Part shown: piece after piece, positions 57,809-64,000 of the stretch
How positions within the stretch are numbered: the stretch's first letter is position 1
Layout: each line of letters begins with the position of its first letter
Assembly (NCBI RefSeq): GCF_009193215.1
Contig: NZ_VYVA01000002.1
Coordinates: 310,001-374,000 of the forward strand
DNA: 64,000 bases
Source of the DNA: Flavicella marina
Lineage (GTDB): Bacteria > Bacteroidota > Bacteroidia > Flavobacteriales > Flavobacteriaceae
Reading direction: 5' to 3'
Translations under genes and position numbers: made by a program
The notes under the pieces: generated by a model
The model's database searches: none
The model's input: only the letters and a program-made list of their open reading frames with translations
Told to the model about the DNA's origin: nothing

Positions 57809-57834
57809 TTTTTGTTTTGATGTTAATTACTTAC

Positions 57835-57957
57835 AACGGTCTCGGCTATGAGTAGTTGCGTGGTTTGGCACGAAACTTTGCAAGTACACACCAAGTTGGA
57901 AATTCCTGCGGAATTTCCAAAGTAAGCGAGTAGTAGCAATTACTTATAGCCATTGTT
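57835..57957. repeat. attC-like site, fourth family (123 bp)
   Basis: It runs from AACGGTCTCGGCTATG to TTATAGCCATTGTT. GGCTAT pairs with ATAGCC and AGTTGC with GCAATT at the base. A perfect inner hairpin TTGGAAATTCC-TGC-GGAATTTCCAA lies near the middle. The interior is unlike the other families. Confidence 0.75.
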
Positions 57958-58711
57958 ATGCTACGTTTTTTAATTTTTCATTTATAATTCCAATATATTC
58001 CTCTGGGGTTATTTCCATACTCGTAACATCCATTTTCAGTATTTCGAGAGTTTTTGTTCCTAAAATTATATTATAGCTGTACAAATTTTTATGTGGTATT
58101 GTCAGAATTCCATATTCCAGAATCTCATTCCATTTCACAGTTTTATTTTCATACTTTATTCCGTATTCTGATTGTCTAAAATGTATTCCGAAGTCATCTA
58201 TTTTTATTGTGTCTTTTTTGTATTTCTTTATAAAACCAGCATAGTATAAAATTCCAATAAAGATTAAATGAAACCCAAAATTATATATTTCATTTTGGTT
58301 ATTTTCAATTTCCAAAAGTTTGTCAAATTTTGTAACAACTAGGTAAAAGAAAAAGATAAGCATTATAAAAAACAGAACCTTAAAATGTGTTGAGTCGTAC
58401 TTCGTATTTTTTATATTGGTTTTTTCAACTCTTTTAGCTTTTATTTCACTACTCGATTTATAGAATTGAGACGAGAAAATTTTATTCGCTAAGTTTTGCT
58501 TAGGATACTTTTCGTAAATTTTTTGTTTTACCTTTTCAATTCTTTCTTGTGTTAGTTTTTCGTTTTCAGAATAATTCTCACATTCTTTTATGAAATCAGC
58601 TTTTTGTTTTGTTAAACTACATATTGTTCCTTCCTTGAAGTTTATTTCTTTATTTGTACACACTGTACAAAAAGATAATTGATATTTTCTCAAATTTGGG
58701 TCAGTTTTCAT
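57956..58711 (-). CDS. hypothetical membrane protein with N-terminal Cys cluster (cassette)
   Basis: A 251-residue protein. The N-terminus has four Cys in the order CTVCTNKEINFKEGTIC and later KECENY, resembling a small zinc ribbon. Two central hydrophobic helices (VLFFIMLIFFFYLVV, FGFHLIFIGILYYAGF) are followed by a PH-like soluble tail (VKWNEILEYGILTIPHKN). No characterised family. Stop and start lie within 3 and 10 bp of the two block ends, which are exact complements (GTTATGCTAC and GTAGCATAAC). Confidence 0.68.
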   Translation of the reverse strand: MKTDPNLRKYQLSFCTVCTNKEINFKEGTICSLTKQKADFIKECENYSENEKLTQERIEKVKQKIYEKYPKQNLANKIFSSQFYKSSSEIKAKRVEKTNIKNTKYDSTHFKVLFFIMLIFFFYLVVTKFDKLLEIENNQNEIYNFGFHLIFIGILYYAGFIKKYKKDTIKIDDFGIHFRQSEYGIKYENKTVKWNEILEYGILTIPHKNLYSYNIILGTKTLEILKMDVTSMEITPEEYIGIINEKLKNVA

Positions 58712-58721
58712 AATGTAGCAT

Positions 58722-58844
58722 AACGTTTTTGTATATGAAAAGTTGCGTTTTTTAAAACGCGATTTTTCATGATATTTTGTTTGTTATAAAAGTACTGAAT
58801 TTTTCAACAGAATAGGAGCGTAGCAATTTTTTATATACGGTGTT
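58722..58844. repeat. attC-like site, short family (123 bp), intact
   Basis: It runs from AACGTTTTTGTATATG to TTTATATACGGTGTT followed by GGGT, so the right end also fits the classical GTTRRRY. The basal stem and the inner GCGTTTTTTAAAACGC palindrome are present. Confidence 0.8.
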
Positions 58845-58848
58845 GGGT

Positions 58849-59613
58849 TTAGTATCTTTCGATTATAAATTTTCCATCAATATATTTATATACGAAACTA
58901 TCGTAAAGGTAAGTTTTAAGTTTATTATTGATTTTTTCAGCATTTTCATGCGAATACTCTTCAATCATTATGCTGAAAATTATGTCTTTTCCTTCGATCG
59001 GTAATTCATAATCTAATTGTAAAATATCAGGGAATAGTTTTTTGAATTCTAAAATATCAACATTGTCTAATTTTATTCTATCCAGATCTAAGACGTCTGA
59101 TATTTGTATCTCTTCTAAGACATCTGAATTTTTAATGGATTTAAATTCGTTATTGTCATAAATATAAAAAGTTAATACTTGATCTTCATAATCAAACCCC
59201 ATCCCATGTAGTTCCTTAATGACAACAAGTTTTTCATTATTTGTTTTATTCCAAAAACATATTTGTACAATATTCATCGATTGACTATCATAACTAGACT
59301 CGATTAGGTGTAGGTATCCATTTTTAGGGTAATAATCGGCAAATCCAAGAGATGTTCTTATTTGAAACCCTTTGTTATGTTTTGTTTGTGTTAGTTCCGT
59401 TAAGGTTTCATAAAATTTTGAGGATTTTTCAAATTTATAAATTGATCCCTTATTTATTTTATGTAATTCAATTAATTTTTTCCTAGCTGAATAACCAAAA
59501 CTATCAATTGTTTTAATTGGTATTTCACAAAATATCTTCTCAAGATTAGTTTGTGAATTAGTCGACATTGAAAACAATATCATTATTCCATAAAAAAATT
59601 TTTTGTGTTTCAT
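58849..59613 (-). CDS. hypothetical exported protein (cassette)
   Basis: A 254-residue protein with signal FFYGIMILFSMSTNSQ. The mature part is alpha/beta with LEEIQISDVLDLDRIKLDNV and LEFKKLFPDILQLDY near the C-terminus. No family is recognised. Its stop is 4 bp from the repeat. The 5' side is cut by an IS3-type element 9 bp upstream of the start codon, so the original block end is lost. Confidence 0.65.
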   Translation of the reverse strand: MKHKKFFYGIMILFSMSTNSQTNLEKIFCEIPIKTIDSFGYSARKKLIELHKINKGSIYKFEKSSKFYETLTELTQTKHNKGFQIRTSLGFADYYPKNGYLHLIESSYDSQSMNIVQICFWNKTNNEKLVVIKELHGMGFDYEDQVLTFYIYDNNEFKSIKNSDVLEEIQISDVLDLDRIKLDNVDILEFKKLFPDILQLDYELPIEGKDIIFSIMIEEYSHENAEKINNKLKTYLYDSFVYKYIDGKFIIERY

Positions 59614-59652
59614 TTTGTATTGTCCTGAAATAGGTTGACCTTTTTTTGAGTT

Positions 59653-60530
59653 TTAAAGGTTTAATAATTCGAGTTTGTTTTTGTTTTTTCGATACGATTT
59701 GTAGTCAATATTTTGATTTAGATGTACCTGTTTTGGAGTTTTTAAATCTAGACTTAAATGTGGTCGAATATTATTGTAAATATTAATAGCTCTTTTTGTA
59801 ATCTTCTGTGCTAATTTAGTGTTTTTAATTGTAAGTTTTAACCCGTATTCATATTTTAAAGTTCTATTAATTCTCTCAGCAATTGCATTTTCATACGGGT
59901 CATATTTCTCTGTCATACTCATGGTTAATCCGTTTGATTCTGCAAATAGGGTATAGGTTGGATTGCAATATTGTATTCCTCTATCGGAATGATGAATCAA
60001 TTTTTCACCTGGGTATTTACGATTTTTAAGAGCCATAGATAGTGCCTCCAAACAAAGTGATGTTTTCATATGTGAATCTAATTTATAGCCCATTATCTGC
60101 CTAGAATATGCATCAGTTACCAAAGCTAAATAACTATGTCCTTTTTGCGTTTTGATATAGGTAATATCTGTTACCCAAAGTTGTTCTGCTCTGGTTGGAA
60201 TTTTATTTGTTATCAGGTTTTTATACTTGTAAAAGTGATGATTAGAGTTGGTTGTTATATGGAATTTTTTTGTTCTAGGTACCAGTAGTCTATTGACTTT
60301 AAGGAAAGTATAGAATTTATCTCTTCCCATTTTGATACCTTGTTTTTTGATATCTGATTTTAGTTCATGATACAGTTTTTTAGCACCTAATCGCTGTCCG
60401 ATCTTGTTACGGCATTGCTTAACCATTTGAATTAAAATAAGCTCGTTGTTTTGCTTTATTTGATGAGATTTCAAGCGTTTATAGAAGGCTTGTTTACTAA
60501 TCCCAAAACATTGTATTAACCATTTTCTTT
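59653..60530 (-). CDS. IS3-family transposase OrfB (DDE)
   Basis: The catalytic core has D in LWVTDITYIKT, D in LIHHSDRGIQYC and E in ENAIAERINRTLKYEY. The N-terminal HTH_21-like part has GQRLGAKKLYHELKSD. The frame is open upstream of MKSHQIK into orfA (KWLIQCFGISKQAFYKRL). Expression as OrfAB by -1 slippage at the A-rich TTTAAAAGAAAATGG is therefore likely. It is about 290 aa in the fused frame. Confidence 0.88.
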
Positions 60531-60908
60531 TAAACGGTTTTGCTTCTTTTTCTGAATCTCGTCTGCTAATGTTTTGGGCAATGACTTTTTTGACATATCG
60601 ACTCCTGTAATAAGTTCCATGTCTGCAATTACGTCTTGCTGAAAGTCTTTTACAAATTCCAATTCCTCTATTTTTTCTTTGAGTTTTTTAATTTCATCTT
60701 GTTTACTCATGCCTAATTTCTTTTGCTCTAAAGTACTATATTTTTTAATCCAGTACTGAATAGTTGGTCTAGAAATATCATATTTCTTAGCTGCATAATT
60801 GATAGAAATTCTACCATTATGAATTTGATCAATGATGAAAAGTTTGAGTTCGAAACCTACTTTATTGTAGTTCTTTTTTCGGCATGGTGGTTTTTTGTTT
60901 GTCTCCAT
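60516..60908 (-). CDS. IS3-family OrfA
   Basis: A 130-residue protein with a helix-turn-helix (ISINYAAKKYDISRPTIQYW) and a coiled coil (DEIKKLKEKIEELEFVKDF). It is the DNA-binding part of the transposase, overlapping the orfB frame by a few codons. Confidence 0.88.
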   Translation of the reverse strand: METNKKPPCRKKNYNKVGFELKLFIIDQIHNGRISINYAAKKYDISRPTIQYWIKKYSTLEQKKLGMSKQDEIKKLKEKIEELEFVKDFQQDVIADMELITGVDMSKKSLPKTLADEIQKKKQNRLKENG

Positions 60909-60976
60909 AGTTTAACTAAAAGTGTTTAATTTTTAGTCAACCTATTTCAGGATTTTACATTAGGGTGCTTGTGTAC

Positions 60977-61100
60977 AACGTTTTTGTATATGAAAAGTTG
61001 CGTTTTTTGGAACGCGAGTTTTCATGCAATTTTTATTTGTTATAAAAGTAATGAATTTTTCAAGAGAGTAGAAGTGTAGCAATTTTTTATATACGGTGTT
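60977..61100. repeat. attC-like site, short family (124 bp), intact
   Basis: It runs from AACGTTTTTGTATATG to TTTATATACGGTGTT. Inner palindrome GCGTTTTTTGGAACGC. The right block end matches its partner at 62841; the left one (GTTGTACAC in gene sense) no longer has a partner. Confidence 0.8.
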
Positions 61101-61114
61101 GGCAGTAGTTTCGT

Positions 61115-62164
61115 TTAAACCAATTTATTTATTGTTGTTTCAAATTGATTGTTAGTTAGAACAGGTTCGAAATATTTTATATAATTATTAAGTTCATTTA
61201 TTAACTTGATGTTTACAAATTTGAATTTTTCCTTTGGCTTGTTGTTAACCATTACAATCAAGTTTCGAATAGGTATTTGTTGTTCTCCCCAATGATGATC
61301 TCTAAGAGTTATATTATTAGATAAGTAAACATATAATGCAAAATTGGACCTTTCAATTTGTTCAATAGGTGATCTTAAACTTAAAGAGTCTACGGATTTT
61401 TTACTCCAGTTTTTTGTTTCAATTATGAAGATTCCTGCTTTAGAAATCAATAAGTGATCAATTTGAATTGAATAAATTCTTTGATTATACTTTTTAAAGA
61501 ATATTGGTGAAGAAAAATTTAAATTGAAGTCATTAATTAAAACATAGTCATCCGATAATTTGTTGATTTCATTAACAACCATATTTTCACCAATTGCTCC
61601 AGCTATTAAATTCCTTGAATTTTGAATAACATTATAAATATGTTCTAATTCTGCAATCTTCTTACTTGCTCTTTTTTCAATAATTTTTTGTTTCTCGGTT
61701 TTATATTTTTTTATAAAAAACTCATCTTTATTTATTATTTCAGATATTTCCTTCGTTAAATTTTCTAGATTAGAAATTTGATTTTTTTCATATTGGTTAT
61801 ACTTATTTTTTAAATAATAAGTTCTCATTGTAAAGAATATTCTGAGAAAAAAGTTATCACTTTTATTCATCTCCAATTCAAAAATCTTAATATTTAATTT
61901 ACTGAGAGTTTTTGCAATTAAAAGTCTTTCGGCTTTGATTATGTCATGTTTTGTTTTTTTACTTTGTTCAAGATTAATACATGTTTCAAAATATTCCCTT
62001 TCTAAATTATTTGTAATCTGATTAATGATTTCCAGTTTTTCAGAGTTATAATTAGATAAAAAACTCTTTAAATCTTTTACAGAATTAAACCTTGAGACTC
62101 CCTTATCTTTTAATTCAAGTTTTAAAGACTTTAATGATTCTATTGTTCCAAATATTCTTGCCAT
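61115..62164 (-). CDS. NERD-domain protein (cassette)
   Basis: A 349-residue protein. An N-terminal helical/coiled-coil half (about 1-190, many Lys/Glu/Asn) precedes a nuclease-related NERD domain (about 190-310): AGAIGENMVVNEINKL, then QIDHLLISKAGIFIIETKNW with the Asp and the Glu-x-Lys of this nuclease-like fold. NERD proteins are thought to act on nucleic acids, and some belong to defence systems. No helicase or kinase domain is fused here. It shares a cassette-like block with a small lipoprotein gene upstream. Confidence 0.8.
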   Translation of the reverse strand: MARIFGTIESLKSLKLELKDKGVSRFNSVKDLKSFLSNYNSEKLEIINQITNNLEREYFETCINLEQSKKTKHDIIKAERLLIAKTLSKLNIKIFELEMNKSDNFFLRIFFTMRTYYLKNKYNQYEKNQISNLENLTKEISEIINKDEFFIKKYKTEKQKIIEKRASKKIAELEHIYNVIQNSRNLIAGAIGENMVVNEINKLSDDYVLINDFNLNFSSPIFFKKYNQRIYSIQIDHLLISKAGIFIIETKNWSKKSVDSLSLRSPIEQIERSNFALYVYLSNNITLRDHHWGEQQIPIRNLIVMVNNKPKEKFKFVNIKLINELNNYIKYFEPVLTNNQFETTINKLV

Positions 62165-62249
62165 TTCCGAATGTATTCAAGATTACTATTGTTTCTTACA
62201 CTTTTAAACACTCAAATTGTAAACGAGCGAATTCTTAATCTTATTTTCA

Positions 62250-62708
62250 TTATTTGATAGTATAATTTGTGGAAGATGACATTCTAACTTTTGTATTGTA
62301 ATCCCCAGTTTTCAAAACAAAAGGGCTATTATTTTTACTTACTTGTATTTCTGTGTTGATATACGTTCTTGCAAGATTTTGTGATGTGTCATATTTTGCG
62401 GTTAATGACGCTTGAAACCCTTTTTCTACAGGGCCAATTGTTATTTCCCATTTTGAATTCTTATATGTATAATTCTTAAATGAATTATTTTCAGATTTAA
62501 TTTTAACGTTTCGATATAAGTTATACATTGTATTACTTTCGACGATATATTTAATATAATACTCATCATTGTTCTCTGGTTTATATTCATCTTTTTCGCA
62601 GCTTGATAAATATATGCCTGAAAGAATTAATATTGGAAAAATTATAATTTTACAATATTTACAACTGATTTTTTTGAAAACTAAGTTTGGTGTTTTTATC
62701 AAATTCAT
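62250..62708 (-). CDS. small lipoprotein (cassette)
   Basis: A 152-residue protein with an extended N-terminal region and lipobox LSGIYLSSCEKDE. The mature part of about 115 residues is beta-rich (YNLYRNVKIKSENNSFKNY, FVLKTGDYNTKVRM). The true start may be an ATG or other codon nearer the signal. No family is recognised. It precedes the NERD gene by 85 bp in the same block. Confidence 0.6.
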   Translation of the reverse strand: MNLIKTPNLVFKKISCKYCKIIIFPILILSGIYLSSCEKDEYKPENNDEYYIKYIVESNTMYNLYRNVKIKSENNSFKNYTYKNSKWEITIGPVEKGFQASLTAKYDTSQNLARTYINTEIQVSKNNSPFVLKTGDYNTKVRMSSSTNYTIK

Positions 62709-62841
62709 AATTCTAAATTTTTAACTGTGGTTATTAAAGTTGAAAATTAGAATTTTTATGATTTTGAAATATTATTAAACAATCCAAGTGGATAAATTAA
62801 TAACTAAAATATCATATTTCTTAAGTGAGTTAATTACTGCC

Positions 62842-63030
62842 AACGTTTTTGTATAAAGTTAGTGTGGGAGGTAGACAAACTTTATTTTGTCAGCCTGACA
62901 CTAAGCTTATACTTATTTTATGTTTTTATCTTGTCGACCTAAAAATAATCAAATATGTGTAAGAGAGTTTATAAAGAGACCAGAAACTTTGAGAAAACCC
63001 TAAAAACCCACATTAATTTTATACGGTGTT
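62842..63030. repeat. attC-like site, long family (189 bp), intact
   Basis: It runs from AACGTTTTTGTATAAAG to TTTTATACGGTGTT. An 18-bp basal stem with two mismatches (GTATAAAG-TTAGTGTGGG against CCCACATTAATTTTATAC) is the longest in the array. The interior is unrelated to the short family, yet both termini and both spacers are the same. Confidence 0.8.
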
Positions 63031-63040
63031 ACCAAAAGGT

Positions 63041-63856
63041 TTATTTGTAGTATTCAATTTCACGTTTAACAATATATATAGGTTTATCATTAATTTTTGT
63101 GACTTCGGTTATCCAATTATTATTGCTGTCAAATTTATAGTCATATTCAATTTTCTTAATTGATTTATTTGGAACTGAAATTAATGAGTTTTTTCTAATC
63201 CGGTTATCATTATATTCATGTTCAATTTTTAACTTTTCTAGTCCCTTAGAATCATAAAATATTTCTTGAATTAATAAGTTGTCTTTGTACACAAATGAAC
63301 GTTTTGAAGCTATTTCTTCATTACCATCTTCTACGCTAAACTCTAAATATTCAGTTAATAGGTTTTTATCGTAGATAAAATGATCTCGATAAGTAATTTT
63401 ATCGTCTTTGTCTGTCCAATTTGTTTCACAAATTGTTAAGTTAGGTTTAGTTTTGACATGAATTTTATCTCCCGTTTCCAATCCTTTCTCGTCATATATT
63501 ATTCCAATATTGTTTTTGTAAATAATTGTTTCTGAAGGGGTTTTGAAATCGTAACTGCTATAAAATAGTTTTTCTTTTAACAAGTTGTTGTTTTTATCGA
63601 AAGTTAAATCAAACCATGCTTTACTGTCCACCATCCAGAAATCGGAATATTCAGTTAGTCCACCTGATTTAGGTTTGTTTATCACAATTTCCCCAAAACG
63701 TTCTTCCACATTATAGATAGATTGTTTAATGTTTTTTACTTTCCCATTTAGATTTTGACTAAAAAAATAATGATAACTAGTTTTCTGCTCTGAGCAAGAA
63801 GTTAATATTATTAATGGGAGAATTAATGCAATAGTGTTTTTTAATAGGATTTTCAT
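63041..63856 (-). CDS. hypothetical lipoprotein with YD/RHS-like repeats (cassette)
   Basis: A 271-residue protein with signal LILPLIILTSCSEQ (lipobox Cys). The mature part has repeating short strands with Tyr/Asp and Asn-Asn turns (LTFDKNNNLLKEKLF, FIYDKNLLTEYLEF, SFVYKDNLLIQEIFYDSKG), resembling degenerate YD/RHS-type repeats. No function is recognised. It is the only gene in the block 63031-63872, whose ends are perfect 10-bp complements (GTTACCAAAA and TTTTGGTAAC). The start codon is only 16 bp from the block end. Confidence 0.68.
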   Translation of the reverse strand: MKILLKNTIALILPLIILTSCSEQKTSYHYFFSQNLNGKVKNIKQSIYNVEERFGEIVINKPKSGGLTEYSDFWMVDSKAWFDLTFDKNNNLLKEKLFYSSYDFKTPSETIIYKNNIGIIYDEKGLETGDKIHVKTKPNLTICETNWTDKDDKITYRDHFIYDKNLLTEYLEFSVEDGNEEIASKRSFVYKDNLLIQEIFYDSKGLEKLKIEHEYNDNRIRKNSLISVPNKSIKKIEYDYKFDSNNNWITEVTKINDKPIYIVKREIEYYK

Positions 63857-63872
63857 TATGTCAATTTTTGGT

Positions 63873-63995
63873 AACGTTTTTGTATATGAAAAGTTGCGTT
63901 TTTTGAAACGCGATTTTTCAAGCTATTTTGTTTTTTATAAAAGTAACGAATTTTTCAACAGAATAGGAGTGTAGCAATTTTTTATATACGGTGTT
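63873..63995. repeat. attC-like site, short family (123 bp), intact
   Basis: It runs from AACGTTTTTGTATATG to TTTATATACGGTGTT, followed by AGGC, so the right end fits GTTRRRY. A further cassette must begin at 63996, beyond the window. Confidence 0.8.
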
Positions 63996-64000
63996 AGGCA

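Larger units (their letters stand above)
59623..60952 (-). mobile_element. IS3-family insertion sequence, 1330 bp
   Basis: The terminal inverted repeats are TCCTGAAATAGGTTGAC and GTCAACCTATTTCAGGA, 17 bp perfect. It carries orfA and orfB in -1 relation. Flanks are TATTG at the left and TTTTAC at the right, so no target duplication is evident. This suggests a deletion or recombination next to the element. Confidence 0.85.
42905..64000 (-). other. integron-like gene-cassette array (attC-like sites, no integrase in window)
   Basis: At least twelve imperfect palindromes separate gene blocks, all transcribed leftward. In gene sense the intact ones start AAC-ACC-GTATA (or AAC-ACC-GGCTAT) and end TATAC-AAAAAC-GTT, with a long stem between. 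In seven blocks the outer 8-10 bp at the two block ends are exactly complementary, and they differ between blocks. Six are fully intact and one has a changed terminal G. That is what is expected of circularising cassettes whose recombination site is rebuilt from both ends, as in integrons. Stops often overlap the AAC and starts lie within 6-35 bp of the GTT, so blocks are compact. The canonical GTTRRRY is met only at some sites. The array runs off the right edge, and an integrase and primary site would be expected there. Confidence 0.72.

Noticed and set aside
54151-63995. Repeats as MITEs or other inserted transposable elements
   Set aside because: No target duplications flank them. The matching end sequences belong to the gene blocks and not to the repeats, and several families with unrelated interiors share one architecture.
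42905-64000. CRISPR array
   Set aside because: Repeats are over 110 bp, far apart, separated by genes, and no cas genes are present.
42998-64000. Canonical integron with intI
   Set aside because: No integrase is in the window and only some sites fit GTTRRRY. I therefore call it integron-like rather than an integron.

Overview
The window is low-GC (about one third G+C), gene-dense chromosomal DNA of a marine-type Flavobacteriaceae bacterium (Bacteroidota). The support is a secreted protein with a type IX secretion (T9SS) C-terminal tail, SCK/SC-type lipoprotein signals, sulfatase and sugar-acid genes, near absence of Shine-Dalgarno sites, and -7 boxes of the Bacteroidota TAnnTTTG type. Species cannot be fixed from the sequence alone. 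All but one of the recognised genes (an HxlR regulator at 38256) lie on the minus strand. No rRNA, tRNA or CRISPR was seen.

1-15 kb holds housekeeping and envelope genes: a partial TPR protein, a GT4 glycosyltransferase, a large MscS channel, a DUF418 membrane protein, a sugar O-acetyltransferase, the tRNA thiolase TtcA, a secreted amidohydrolase, a VOC protein and a 1357-residue T9SS-exported glycosidase-like protein. Between 1.27 and 1.6 kb two short plus-strand units share a G-rich motif followed by a terminator hairpin and may be a pair of small RNAs. 15-25 kb holds a sulfatase / galactonate dehydratase-type enolase / MFS transporter operon for sugar-acid catabolism, then an SDR-AraC-membrane protein operon and KatG. 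27-42 kb holds an M61 peptidase-amidohydrolase fusion, an AraC/SRPBCC/VOC cluster, outer-membrane-like proteins, a 2OG-Fe(II) oxygenase with SDR and divergent HxlR, and a membrane-anchored LuxR regulator.

From about 42.9 kb to the right edge the character changes. Small, mostly hypothetical, often lipoprotein or membrane genes, all on the minus strand, are separated by 118-201 bp imperfect palindromes. In gene sense each begins AAC-ACC-GTATA-like and ends TATAC-AAAAAC-GTT-like. The palindromes fall into several families unrelated in their interiors, but they share this terminal architecture. For most gene blocks the roughly 10 bp at the two ends of the BLOCK, not of the repeat, are exactly complementary and differ from block to block. 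This is the geometry of integron gene cassettes with attC sites, in which the two R boxes of a site come from the two ends of one circular cassette. No integrase lies in the window; by analogy it would lie beyond 64000. I regard this as the main discovery of the window: an integron-like cassette array (or integrase-less cluster) in a flavobacterium, about 21 kb long and continuing off the right edge. Two IS3-family elements, a frameshifted gene and gene-end remnants show that the array is also decaying and being rearranged. Cargo includes a methyltransferase, an MBOAT/SGNH acyl-transfer pair, a MarR-DUF1254 operon, a Crp/Fnr plus DJ-1/PfpI pair, a NERD protein, a WG-repeat lipoprotein and several orphan lipoproteins.
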